Source of the DNA: Lysinibacillus halotolerans
GTDB lineage: Bacteria; Bacillota; Bacilli; Bacillales_A; Planococcaceae
NCBI RefSeq assembly: GCF_003711845.1
Contig: NZ_RHLQ01000007.1
Coordinates: 24,326-88,325, forward strand
Direction of reading: 5' to 3'
DNA: 64,000 nt
Shown here in pieces: positions 45,628 to 53,219 of this stretch; positions within the stretch are counted from its first letter, which is position 1; each line of letters begins with the position of its first letter. A program made the position numbers and the translations under genes. The notes under the pieces are model-generated. The model was not told where the DNA came from, searched no databases, and saw only the letters and a program-made list of their open reading frames with translations.

Positions 45628-46110
45628 ATGGAATTTAAAGAACTATTTGAAATGCAACGAGAGTTAGATGCATTCATCGAAAAAACGCAAAAGATTGATC
45701 GAGATGTTTTTAAGGAAAAAGGGCTCGCTTTAATGATTGAATTAGCGGAATTAGCGAATGAAACAAGATGTTTTAAATTTTGGAGTACAAAAGGTCCTTC
45801 TGAAAGAGATGTTATATTAGAGGAATTTGTCGATTCTATTCACTTTTTACTATCTTTAGGAATTGAAAAGGAATTATCATTAGATGCTTGGCCGGAAATT
45901 TCAATGAAACAAGATTTAACAGATTGGTTTTTACGCACACAAGATCAAATATTAACCTTTATTCACCAACCAAACATTGATCATTATCGAAGTGTATGGC
46001 AATGTTATGGTGTCTTAGCATATAATTTAGGTTTTACCCTTGATGATATTATTCAAGCCTATATAGCAAAAAACGAAAAAAATTATGAACGTCAGAAAAA
46101 CGGGTATTAA
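45628..46110 (+). CDS. All-alpha (dimeric) dUTP diphosphatase
   Basis: A 160-residue helical protein of the MazG-like dUTPase superfamily. The metal-binding ExxE and ExxD patterns are readable: IELAELANETRCFKFW (about residues 47-62) and LEEFVDSIHFLLSLG (about 72-86). Such enzymes hydrolyse dUTP to dUMP and pyrophosphate, preventing uracil entering DNA and supplying thymidylate synthesis. The ATG at 45628 follows AAAGAGGGA. It is divergent from ysdB and precedes ysdC by about 100 bp. It is related to phage-encoded dimeric dUTPases, though no phage genes are nearby. Confidence 0.85.
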   Translation: MEFKELFEMQRELDAFIEKTQKIDRDVFKEKGLALMIELAELANETRCFKFWSTKGPSERDVILEEFVDSIHFLLSLGIEKELSLDAWPEISMKQDLTDWFLRTQDQILTFIHQPNIDHYRSVWQCYGVLAYNLGFTLDDIIQAYIAKNEKNYERQKNGY

Positions 46111-46215
46111 TGACCGTTATTTTTGAAAAACTTATAATTGTTTGGGAATTAATATTTCAACATTCGAAATATTAGAGGTATAATAAGGAAAAACACCTAT
46201 TTAGGAGGCTGCAAC

Positions 46216-47304
46216 ATGTCCGAATTAGATCAAACATTAACTATGTTGAAAGAATTAACAGATGCAAATGGAATACCAGGGAATGAACGTGCCCCTCGCG
46301 AAGTAATGCGAAAATATATTGAACCATATGCAGATGAGATTGAAACAGACAATCTTGGAAGTTTAATTGCAAAAAAAGTTGGGGATGCCAATGGACCAAA
46401 AATTATGGTTGCCGGCCATTTAGATGAAATAGGTTTCATGGTTACTCAAATCGATGACAAGGGCTTTGTGAAATTTCAAACAGTTGGTGGCTGGTGGAGC
46501 CATGTGATGCTTTCTCAACGAGTAACAATTACAACTCGAAAAGGGGAAGAAATTATTGGGGTTATCGGTTCAAAGCCGCCTCATATTTTACCTGCTGACC
46601 AACGTAAAAAAGTAGTGGATATGAAAGAGTTATTTATCGATATCGGTGCAACTTCTAAGGAAGAGGCCCAAGGATGGGGAATTCGACCTGGCGATATGAT
46701 TACGCCTTACTTTGAATTCAACGTAATGAAAAACGAAAAAATGTTATTGGCAAAAGCATGGGATAATCGTATCGGTTGTGCCATTGCCATCGATGTGTTA
46801 AAACAACTAAAAGATATTAAACATCCTAATGTTGTTTACGGTGTAGGAAATGTTCAAGAGGAAGTTGGGCTTCGCGGAGCAAAAACTTCTACCTTTAAAA
46901 TTAAACCGGATATTGGGTTTGCTGTTGATGTCGGTGTAGCTGGAGATACGCCAGGTATTACACCGAAGGAATCTACATCGAAATTAGGTGATGGTCCTCA
47001 AATCATTATTTTCGATGCATCAATGGTAGGACATAAAGGACTTCGTGATTTTGTAGTTGATGTGGCAGAGGAAAACAACATTCCTTATCAATTTGATTCC
47101 ACGCCAGGTGGTGGTACTGATGCTGGTTCTATCCATTTAACAGCAAATGGCGTTCCAGCTATGGCAATCGGAATAGCTTCCCGTTATATCCACTCCCATG
47201 CAGCGGTCATCCATCGTGATGATTATCATAATACAGTTAAATTACTTGTAGAAATCATTCGAAAATTAGATCGTGATACAGTTAATAAAATTATATTTGA
47301 TTAA
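46216..47304 (+). CDS. ysdC: M42 family glutamyl/leucyl aminopeptidase-like protein
   Basis: A 362-residue tetrahedral-aminopeptidase family enzyme. Metal ligands appear in [13 protein letters not shown] (His, Asp), [15 protein letters not shown] (Asp), [14 protein letters not shown] (catalytic Glu pair), [11 protein letters not shown] (Asp) and [15 protein letters not shown] (His). M42 enzymes form dodecameric peptide-trimming particles in the cytoplasm; related cellulase M annotations are historic. B. subtilis YsdC sits in the same neighbourhood. AGGAGG lies 8 nt before the ATG; a terminator follows at 47314-47346. Confidence 0.93.
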   Translation: MSELDQTLTMLKELTDANGIPGNERAPREVMRKYIEPYADEIETDNLGSLIAKKVGDANGPKIMVAGHLDEIGFMVTQIDDKGFVKFQTVGGWWSHVMLSQRVTITTRKGEEIIGVIGSKPPHILPADQRKKVVDMKELFIDIGATSKEEAQGWGIRPGDMITPYFEFNVMKNEKMLLAKAWDNRIGCAIAIDVLKQLKDIKHPNVVYGVGNVQEEVGLRGAKTSTFKIKPDIGFAVDVGVAGDTPGITPKESTSKLGDGPQIIIFDASMVGHKGLRDFVVDVAEENNIPYQFDSTPGGGTDAGSIHLTANGVPAMAIGIASRYIHSHAAVIHRDDYHNTVKLLVEIIRKLDRDTVNKIIFD

Positions 47305-47313
47305 TAAATAATG

Positions 47314-47346
47314 AAAGGGAAGGGCGAAAATGCTCTTCCTTTTTTC
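47314..47346 (+). terminator. Terminator of ysdC
   Basis: AAAGGGAAGGGC (47314-47325) pairs with GCTCTTCCTTTT (47332-47343) with wobbles, then T. Confidence 0.75.
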
Positions 47347-47599
47347 ATGTCTATAAATAAAAATCATGCATATATATGGTGGAGTATACTATTTTTTGAT
47401 TCATCGTATAAATGAATATTTATAGAAAATATGGCGTGATAAATAAAAATTATTAACAATATATTATTTTTATACTATCAAAATGTATATTTATTATTGT
47501 TGGTATAGATGAAATTTATTATAAAAATACACTTGATTTAATAAATATGCATATGTATAATGAATTACATCATCCATTGTATAAGGGGCGGAGAAAACA
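47347..47599. promoter_or_regulatory. Very AT-rich upstream region of argF, with an ARG-box-like half site
   Basis: About 250 bp with no gene. AATGAATATTTATAG (47411-47425) carries one good half of the AhrC/ArgR ARG-box (TGAATA...AT), but the second half is degraded. Other A/T-rich palindromic bits (GCATATATATG, ATGCATATGTAT) are present. Arginine control is only a suggestion. Confidence 0.3.
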
Positions 47600-48565
47600 A
47601 TGAAATTATTAGAAGAGGTTCAATTGAAATTAGTTTCCAGTTTAAAAGGGAAAGATTTATTAACGTTGTTAGATTATACGAGCGAGGAAGTCCATGATCT
47701 AATTACATTAGCAAGCCAACTTAAAAAGATTACAAAGGCGGGCAAATGTCCAAAGTTATTAGAAGGTAAAACATTAGGCATGATCTTCGAGAAGCATTCC
47801 ACGCGTACGCGTATTTCCTTTGAAGTCGGGATGAATCAACTTGGAGGAAAAGCGATGTTTATGCATTCCCGAGATTTACAAATCGGACGTGGGGAACCGA
47901 TTTCTGATACAGGGCATGTATTATCCGGTTATCTTGATGGGGTGATGATTCGCGCGAATTCTCACGAAATGGTGAAGGAATTAGCAGACCATGCCTCTAT
48001 TCCAATCATTAATGGTTTAACAGATTTATATCATCCTTGCCAAGCGTTAGCAGACTTAGAAACAATTATTGAGAATAAAGGTCATTTTAAAGGATTGAAA
48101 ATTGCCTATGTCGGGGATGGTAATAACGTTGCCCATTCTTTAGTCGTTGCTGCAGCCCATGTTGGCATGGATATCGTTGTTGCAACTCCTGTCGGTTACG
48201 AACCTAATGAAGAAATTATCAAAAAGGCAAAACGCATTGCAAAAGAAAATGGCAGTCTTATTACCGTAACGAATGATCCAGTAGCAGCTGTAAAAAATGC
48301 TGATGTAGTTTATGCGGATGTGTGGACTAGTATGGGGCAAGAAGAGGAATCTGCTAAACGTTTAATAGATTTTAAAGGTTATCAAATTAACGACGAGTTA
48401 GTTGCCAATGCAAAACCAAATTATATGTTTTTACATTGTTTGCCAGCCCATCGTGACGAAGAAGTGACCGCATCCGTTATTGATGGTCCAAATTCTTATA
48501 TTTATGAGCAAGCGGAAAATCGATTACATGCACAAAAAGCCGTATTAGCATCCATTTTAGCTTAA
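47600..48565 (+). CDS. argF: Ornithine carbamoyltransferase
   Basis: A 321-residue enzyme making citrulline from ornithine and carbamoyl phosphate. The carbamoyl-phosphate loop is [20 protein letters not shown] (about residues 55-74), with HPCQALADL, the ornithine-specific [11 protein letters not shown] and the catalytic [11 protein letters not shown] (about residue 278). The protein starts [20 protein letters not shown], slightly longer than usual. No other arg genes, carbamate kinase or arginine deiminase lie beside it. So anabolic ArgF versus catabolic ArcB is not settled; the isolated position in a housekeeping region favours biosynthesis. Confidence 0.93.
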   Translation: MKLLEEVQLKLVSSLKGKDLLTLLDYTSEEVHDLITLASQLKKITKAGKCPKLLEGKTLGMIFEKHSTRTRISFEVGMNQLGGKAMFMHSRDLQIGRGEPISDTGHVLSGYLDGVMIRANSHEMVKELADHASIPIINGLTDLYHPCQALADLETIIENKGHFKGLKIAYVGDGNNVAHSLVVAAAHVGMDIVVATPVGYEPNEEIIKKAKRIAKENGSLITVTNDPVAAVKNADVVYADVWTSMGQEEESAKRLIDFKGYQINDELVANAKPNYMFLHCLPAHRDEEVTASVIDGPNSYIYEQAENRLHAQKAVLASILA

Positions 48566-48740
48566 AAATGGGGAGCTTCCCCATTTTATGGACTTAAACG
48601 AGTAACATTTATTTTTTTACATTGTAGTAGGTGGGAATTGTCCCCACTTACTACAATTACGATGCTGATTTCAAGGTGGAAAAAAGTATCGCTACATAGG
48701 AATGGCAACTTGGGAGACGCTGAGTTGCCTTTATTTTTTT
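48565..48740 (+). other. Structured region with three hairpins after argF
   Basis: Hairpin 1, AAAATGGGG (48565-48573) with CCCCATTTT (48579-48587), probably terminates argF. Hairpin 2 is TGTAGTAGGTGGG (48623-48635) with a near-perfect complement at 48642-48655. Then CGATGC (48660-48665) can pair with GTATCG (48686-48691). Hairpin 3, GGCAACT (48704-48710) with AGTTGCC (48723-48729), is followed by TTTATTTTTTT. A weak promoter-like TTAAAC / TACATT pair (48594-48599, 48618-48623) precedes hairpin 2. It could be a small RNA with its own terminator, or a small mobile hairpin element. Confidence 0.45.
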
Positions 48741-48796
48741 CCAAAAAAAACAGCGAAAAGAAAATTAGGCAATTTTCTTATCACTGGAATGCACAA

Positions 48797-49324
48797 TTAT
48801 TGATTGACAATCATTTCTAATTCATCAATCGGAATATTTAATATTTCTAGGATTTTTGTATGGATTTGTTCAATTGACATCTCTAAAGAGAGGGCCAATT
48901 CTGCAAATAAAATATTTTGAATAGACATTAATAGCTTTCGATCGTATTCAGGGAATTTCTTGTCGTTACATTCAAGTTCATATTTTTTTATCATTAAAGT
49001 TTTAATGATTTTTGCAATATCTTCACGATTCCCTTTTCTTGAAAGATTTGAATACGTTTGAGTACGATGGTTCGTTTTTTCAATCCATTCAATACCAGGT
49101 TGTGTAAATACATTTAAAATTGCATTTGCTTCTTCTTTATTCATAATTTCAAGCATGGAAATGGATTTATTATCTACGGGAGTGCAAATTTCTAACTTAT
49201 TGTTATTGAGTGGATGTAGGACGTAGTAAGTTTTCGTAACACCGGAAAACGTTTTTTCACTGATGTCATCAATATGGCATAATCCGTGAGCAGAGTAGAT
49301 GATGGTATCTCCAACCTTAAACAT
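48797..49324 (-). CDS. CarD-family transcriptional regulator
   Basis: A 175-residue protein with an N-terminal CarD/TRCF RNA-polymerase-interaction domain (MFKVGDTIIYSAHGLCHIDD, then TYYVLHPLNNNKLEICTPVD; about residues 1-62) and a C-terminal helical domain (about 65-170). CarD proteins bind the RNA polymerase beta subunit and stabilise open promoter complexes, chiefly at ribosomal promoters in mycobacteria. The start follows GGGGG on the minus strand. It is divergent from a MarR-type gene, and two palindromes lie between them, one at its own transcription start and one over its -35 box. Confidence 0.85.
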   Translation of the reverse strand: MFKVGDTIIYSAHGLCHIDDISEKTFSGVTKTYYVLHPLNNNKLEICTPVDNKSISMLEIMNKEEANAILNVFTQPGIEWIEKTNHRTQTYSNLSRKGNREDIAKIIKTLMIKKYELECNDKKFPEYDRKLLMSIQNILFAELALSLEMSIEQIHTKILEILNIPIDELEMIVNQ

Positions 49325-49345
49325 ATGTTTTGCCCCCTTTTCATC

Positions 49346-49430
49346 GTCAACTTGGTTGACTAATTTTATTGTACGCTATTTCAAGAGAAATGTCAACTTA
49401 GTTGACAATTGAGTAGCCATTCAGTATATT
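49346..49430. promoter_or_regulatory. Divergent promoters with two MarR-type operators
   Basis: Operator 1 GTCAACTTGGTTGAC (49346-49360) and operator 2 TGTCAACTTAGTTGACA (49391-49407) share the same palindrome, with centres 46 bp apart. The marR promoter is TTGACA (49402-49407), 17 bp, TATATT (49425-49430). The carD promoter on the minus strand is TTGACA (49396-49391), 17 bp, TACAAT (49373-49368). So operator 2 contains both -35 hexamers back to back, and operator 1 covers about +1 to +15 of carD. The divergent MarR-type protein is the obvious candidate binder. Confidence 0.8.
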
Positions 49431-49461
49431 TATTTTCGAATAGATGTACGGGGTGAGAATA

Positions 49462-49881
49462 GTGGATCATGAACAATTGGATTTATTGGAGTTAATTAGT
49501 GAATGTTATAATTCGATTCGAAAAAAAATAGAAGAAAGATGGAGTGAGATAAGCGATATTACCATTTCAAATTCTGAATGGTATATTATGATGAAAATAT
49601 ATAAAAAGCAGCCGACGATTTCTTCTGTTACAAAAAATGTTCGCATTTCGCGACAAGCAACCCATAAATTTATTAAAAAGCTAGAGTCAAAAGGGTTAGT
49701 TGAAACGCTGCCGGGAAATAATAATCGGGATAAATGTATTCAATTAACAAATATTGGGGAATTATGTGTAGAGAAATATATCGTATTAAAAAAAGATTTA
49801 GAAATGAACATTCGAGAAAAAATTGGTAATGAGAAATTTACGATTATAAAAGAAATTTTGCAAAGTGAGTGGGGAAATTAA
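49462..49881 (+). CDS. MarR-family transcriptional regulator
   Basis: A 139-residue winged-helix repressor: ISNSEWYIMMKIYKKQPTIS, then the recognition part VRISRQATHKFIKKLESKGL and the wing with the conserved NNRDKCIQLTNIGE. The N- and C-terminal helices form the dimer interface. GTG 49462 is 5 nt after GGGGTGA; an in-frame ATG at 49444 would leave only about 8 nt of leader from the predicted transcription start, so GTG is preferred. Likely represses itself and the divergent carD-like gene by binding the two palindromes between them; the inducer is unknown. Confidence 0.85.
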   Translation: MDHEQLDLLELISECYNSIRKKIEERWSEISDITISNSEWYIMMKIYKKQPTISSVTKNVRISRQATHKFIKKLESKGLVETLPGNNNRDKCIQLTNIGELCVEKYIVLKKDLEMNIREKIGNEKFTIIKEILQSEWGN

Positions 49882-49886
49882 TAGAG

Positions 49887-49921
49887 GGCTGACAAAGTAT
49901 CAAAGAAATGCTTTGTCAGCC
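49887..49921. terminator. Bidirectional terminator between marR-like gene and sspI
   Basis: GGCTGACAAAG (49887-49897) pairs perfectly with CTTTGTCAGCC (49911-49921). Confidence 0.88.
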
Positions 49922-49929
49922 TTATTGTT

Positions 49930-50139
49930 TTAGTTCTGAAAAGCTTTTGAAAGTTTTTCTGTAAATGCTTCTTGCTCTGCTGCGCTAGATGATTTCCACC
50001 ATTTTTCTAAAAATACACCAAGACCAGGTAATAAATGCTCATCACCACGTGAAATTGCATCTTCTACTGTATCACGGAATTCATTTGCACTATCACCTTT
50101 TACATTCGATGTAATGGCATCTCTAATTTGAAAATTCAT
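49930..50139 (-). CDS. sspI: Small acid-soluble spore protein SspI
   Basis: A 69-residue minor SASP. It reads MNFQIRDAITSNVKGDSANE, then DAISRGDEHLLPGLGVFLEK, matching B. subtilis SspI (MDLNLRHAVIANVTG..., GEEKMLPGLGVLFE). SspI is made in the forespore late in sporulation. The ATG at 50139 follows GAGGAGGCGA on the minus strand. It is convergent with the marR-like gene and lies beside ysgA-pheST as in B. subtilis. This gene is the main evidence that the organism forms spores. Confidence 0.92.
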   Translation of the reverse strand: MNFQIRDAITSNVKGDSANEFRDTVEDAISRGDEHLLPGLGVFLEKWWKSSSAAEQEAFTEKLSKAFQN

Positions 50140-50160
50140 TGCATTCGCCTCCTCAATGAC

Positions 50161-50190
50161 TAGTCTGCTTCGTCTCGCTGAAACTATACA
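50161..50190 (-). promoter_or_regulatory. Candidate sigma-G promoter of sspI
   Basis: On the minus strand TGTATA (50190-50185), 17 bp, CAGACTA (50167-50161) resembles the sigma-G consensus TGAATA / CATACTA. The start of transcription would fall about 20-25 nt before the ATG. Expected for an ssp gene; not proven. Confidence 0.5.
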
Positions 50191-50249
50191 TAGTAAATTC
50201 ATTTAGAATTGCTTAAATTAAACAAAAATAAATAAAAGGAGTAATTTTT

Positions 50250-50732
50250 ATGGAAATTAAATTTTCAACAAATGTTCAAGAAATACGTGAAGTGATGCTC
50301 CAAGCCTTTGAGGAGTATCGTAATGACCCAGCACCTTCTAGTGCGTTAAAGGAAACGGAGCAATCTATTTCAGAAGAGTTGCAAAACGGCGCCTTTGCGT
50401 TAGTTGGATATGAAAACAATGTACCAGTTGCAGCCGTTCGCTTTCAATATGTAGAGGATTATGTTTATTTTTATCGTCTATCCGTAAGCCCTATGTGTCA
50501 AGGAAAGGGTTACGCAAAAAAATTGTTACATAAGATAGAAGAAATTACAGTTCAACATGGTTATAATAAAATTCAATGTAAAGTTCGGATGAGTGTACGA
50601 AGAAACATTCAACTTTATGAATCCATAGGGTATCAAATTTTAAATGAAGAGCTTATTACGAGACCAACAGGTGAACAATTTAAAATTGTAAATATGTTTA
50701 AAGAAGTTGCTTTAACCAAGTATCCTCTATAA
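50250..50732 (+). CDS. GNAT-family N-acetyltransferase
   Basis: A 160-residue single GNAT domain. The acetyl-CoA-binding motif A is YRLSVSPMCQGKGYAKKLLH (Q/RxxGxG/A form), and motif B ends RRNIQLYESIGYQIL. It transfers an acetyl group from acetyl-CoA to an amine on an unknown small molecule or protein. AAAAGGAG precedes the ATG by 8 nt. Divergent from sspI, upstream of ysgA by about 107 bp. Confidence 0.85.
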   Translation: MEIKFSTNVQEIREVMLQAFEEYRNDPAPSSALKETEQSISEELQNGAFALVGYENNVPVAAVRFQYVEDYVYFYRLSVSPMCQGKGYAKKLLHKIEEITVQHGYNKIQCKVRMSVRRNIQLYESIGYQILNEELITRPTGEQFKIVNMFKEVALTKYPL

Positions 50733-50839
50733 TAGATAGCAAGAACTTAATTCACGATGAAAACATTTTTTACACAGTCCTACTTTTCATGTAAAATTAG
50801 GCATTAGAAACAGAAGAAAAAGGCGGTAACTGTCAAATT

Positions 50840-51601
50840 ATGAAACGTATTGAATCAACACAAAATGCCCTCGTAAAACATTGGAAAAAACTTGTCACGA
50901 CCCGAAAAGAGCGAGAAAAAACAGGGGAGTTTATCGTAGAAGGTTTCCATCTAGTAGAGGAAGCGTTAAAAAATAAAGACCAAATTGTACAAATGATTGT
51001 CCGTGAAGGGGTAGACCTTCCTTTACTTTGGGAAACGGATAATGTCATGATCGTAGAAGTGACAGAAACTATTGCAAAAGAACTGGCTGAAACGGAAACT
51101 TCTCAAGGGGTATTTGCCCATTGTAAACAGCTAGAAGTCAAGTTAGAAGCAAAACAAAATTGGAGAAAAGTATTGCTCGTTGATGCGGTGCAAGATCCGG
51201 GGAATATCGGAACGATGATTCGTACAGCGGATGCTGCTGGCATCGATGGGGTCGTATTAGGAAAAGGGTGTGCGGATGCTTATAATCCAAAAACATTACG
51301 ATCAGCCCAAGGTTCCCATTTTCATATTCCTGTCATTCGCGGCGAGCTAGCAGAATGGATTGAAGATTTACAAGATAGCGGTGTGAAAGTGTATGGAACA
51401 GCATTACAAGATGCTATTGAATATACAGAAGTAGAACATTCAGGAAGCTTTGCCCTTATCGTAGGGAATGAAGGAAGTGGCATACATCCGCAACTTTTAG
51501 ATAAAACTGATCAAAATGTCATCATCCCGATTTTCGGACAAGCTGAATCATTAAATGTAGCAGTGGCTACAGGCATTTTATTGTATCAATTTGTAAAATA
51601 A
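50840..51601 (+). CDS. ysgA: SpoU/TrmH-family RNA 2'-O-methyltransferase
   Basis: A 253-residue rRNA/tRNA methyltransferase with an N-terminal substrate-binding domain (KHWKKLVTTRKEREKTGEFI) and a C-terminal SPOUT knot with the three family motifs: DAVQDPGNIGTMIRTADAAG, FALIVGNEGSGI and IIPIFGQAESLNVAVATGIL. It methylates a ribose 2'-hydroxyl; the exact position is unknown. It precedes the pheST T-box as in B. subtilis and is closed by its own terminator. Confidence 0.9.
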   Translation: MKRIESTQNALVKHWKKLVTTRKEREKTGEFIVEGFHLVEEALKNKDQIVQMIVREGVDLPLLWETDNVMIVEVTETIAKELAETETSQGVFAHCKQLEVKLEAKQNWRKVLLVDAVQDPGNIGTMIRTADAAGIDGVVLGKGCADAYNPKTLRSAQGSHFHIPVIRGELAEWIEDLQDSGVKVYGTALQDAIEYTEVEHSGSFALIVGNEGSGIHPQLLDKTDQNVIIPIFGQAESLNVAVATGILLYQFVK

Positions 51602-51614
51602 ATTGCTTCAAATG

Positions 51615-51648
51615 AAAAGACAAAGTCAGTTTAAAACTTTGTCTTTTT
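51615..51648 (+). terminator. Terminator of ysgA
   Basis: AAAAGACAAAGT (51615-51626) pairs perfectly with ACTTTGTCTTTT (51636-51647). Confidence 0.9.
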
Positions 51649-51764
51649 TGTTATTTAATAGGGGAGGAAGTATTTTTTATAGAACTTGGTTAAATACAAC
51701 AAGCGCTTGAAATGTACTTTAATACAATAGAAGAATAATTTAAATTGCAACATAGAGACAATAC

Positions 51765-51793
51765 TTGAAACCTTTTCCGATTTAACGTAAAAT
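51765..51793 (+). promoter_or_regulatory. Promoter of the pheST leader
   Basis: TTGAAA (51765-51770), 17 bp, TAAAAT (51788-51793). Transcription would begin near 51800. The rest of 51649-51764 shows no gene. Confidence 0.6.
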
Positions 51794-51799
51794 AATTTA

Positions 51800-52076
51800 A
51801 GATTTAGAACATATATGAATAAAAGAAAATGCGCTTGGAGCGGGAAGAGTAAATATGGATAAGACATTTTAGGGAGCGTAAGCCGAAGACTGGAAGCTTA
51901 TGTAATGTCATACATATTGAAGTTCACCCCGTAAGCAGCTTCCGGGATCATGTTAAATGAGAAAGGAAAGCCGGCCGATGAGTCGTTATGTCAATGAAGT
52001 GATTGCAATTTTTTGTAATAACTAGGGTGGTACCGCGAACTTAGTCCTCGTCCCTTTTTTAGGGGCGGGGTTTTTT
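51800..52076 (+). promoter_or_regulatory. T-box riboswitch of pheST
   Basis: T-box AGGGTGGTACCGCG (52024-52037) and terminator CCTCGTCCCT (52046-52055) / AGGGGCGGGG (52061-52070) with a T-run. In stem I the sequence TTGAAGTTCACCCCG carries TTC (51923-51925), a phenylalanine codon, at the specifier position. Uncharged tRNA-Phe would permit read-through into pheS. Confidence 0.94.
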
Positions 52077-52169
52077 GTTTTTTCTTAACGAAGGAACGGA
52101 TACAAAGGCGGATTTTCACTTACAGACGAAAAAACAAAATATGAACTATTCATAAGGAGGTTTTTATAC

Positions 52170-53207
52170 GTGGAACAACAGTTAAAGCAATTGGAACAAG
52201 AAGCATTAACGAAAATACAAGCTGCTGCCAATTTAAAAGAACTAAATGACGTTCGCGTGGCGTATTTAGGGAAAAAAGGTCCGATTACGGATCTATTAAA
52301 GGGAATGGGGAAATTATCTCCAGAAGAACGTCCGAAAATGGGGGCCCTTGTGAACGCGGTGCGTGAGAACGTTACAGCCCAACTAGAACAAAGGGCGACT
52401 GTGTTAGAGGAACAAGCGATTCAAGAACAACTAGAAAAAGAATCGATTGATGTTACGTTACCAGGACGTCAAGTACGATCAGGAAATCGCCATCCTTTAA
52501 CTCGTGTTGTGGAAGAAATTGAAGATTTATTCGTTTCAATGGGATATACAATTGCAGAAGGAACGGAAGTAGAAAGAGACTACTACAATTTCGAAGCTTT
52601 AAACTTACCAAAAGGTCACCCGGCCCGTGATATGCAAGATACATTTTATATTACAGAGGAAACGCTATTACGTACCCATACGTCACCAGTGCAAGCGCGT
52701 ACGATGGAAGCAAAAAAAGGGGAACCAATCCGAATTATCAGTCCGGGTAAAGTATTCCGCCGAGATAATGATGATGCGACACACTCCCACCAATTTATGC
52801 AAATTGAAGGGCTAGTCGTTGGCGAAAATATTCGAATGAGTGATTTAAAAGGAACGCTGGATAAATTAGCGAAAAAAATGTTCGGCGAAGATCGGGAAAT
52901 TCGCTTACGTCCAAGCTTCTTCCCTTTTACAGAGCCTTCAGTAGAAATGGACATTTCTTGCTTTAAATGTGGTGGCTCAGGTTGTAACGTATGTAAACAA
53001 ACAGGTTGGATTGAAATTTTAGGTGCTGGTATGGTACATCCAAATGTACTTGAAATGGCAGGCTATGATTCGAAAAAAGTTTCAGGTTTTGCTTTCGGTA
53101 TCGGCGCGGAACGTATCGCAATGTTGAAATATGGAGTAGATGATATCCGTCATTTCTATACGAATGACAGTCGTTTCTTATCACAATTCCATCGAACAGA
53201 AGGGTAA
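52170..53207 (+). CDS. pheS: Phenylalanyl-tRNA synthetase alpha subunit
   Basis: A 345-residue catalytic subunit. The N-terminal coiled coil (about 1-90) contacts tRNA; the class II core includes [71 protein letters not shown] and [13 protein letters not shown]. The start is GTG 52170, 9 nt after AAGGAGG. It forms an alpha2beta2 enzyme with PheT, encoded 12 bp downstream, and both are under the T-box. Confidence 0.97.
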   Translation: MEQQLKQLEQEALTKIQAAANLKELNDVRVAYLGKKGPITDLLKGMGKLSPEERPKMGALVNAVRENVTAQLEQRATVLEEQAIQEQLEKESIDVTLPGRQVRSGNRHPLTRVVEEIEDLFVSMGYTIAEGTEVERDYYNFEALNLPKGHPARDMQDTFYITEETLLRTHTSPVQARTMEAKKGEPIRIISPGKVFRRDNDDATHSHQFMQIEGLVVGENIRMSDLKGTLDKLAKKMFGEDREIRLRPSFFPFTEPSVEMDISCFKCGGSGCNVCKQTGWIEILGAGMVHPNVLEMAGYDSKKVSGFAFGIGAERIAMLKYGVDDIRHFYTNDSRFLSQFHRTEG

Positions 53208-53219
53208 GGGGGTACGAAT

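Noticed and set aside
52950..53010. Zinc-finger insertion in PheS ([17 protein letters not shown])
   Set aside because: The same cysteine-rich loop occurs in B. subtilis PheS, so it is not unusual.
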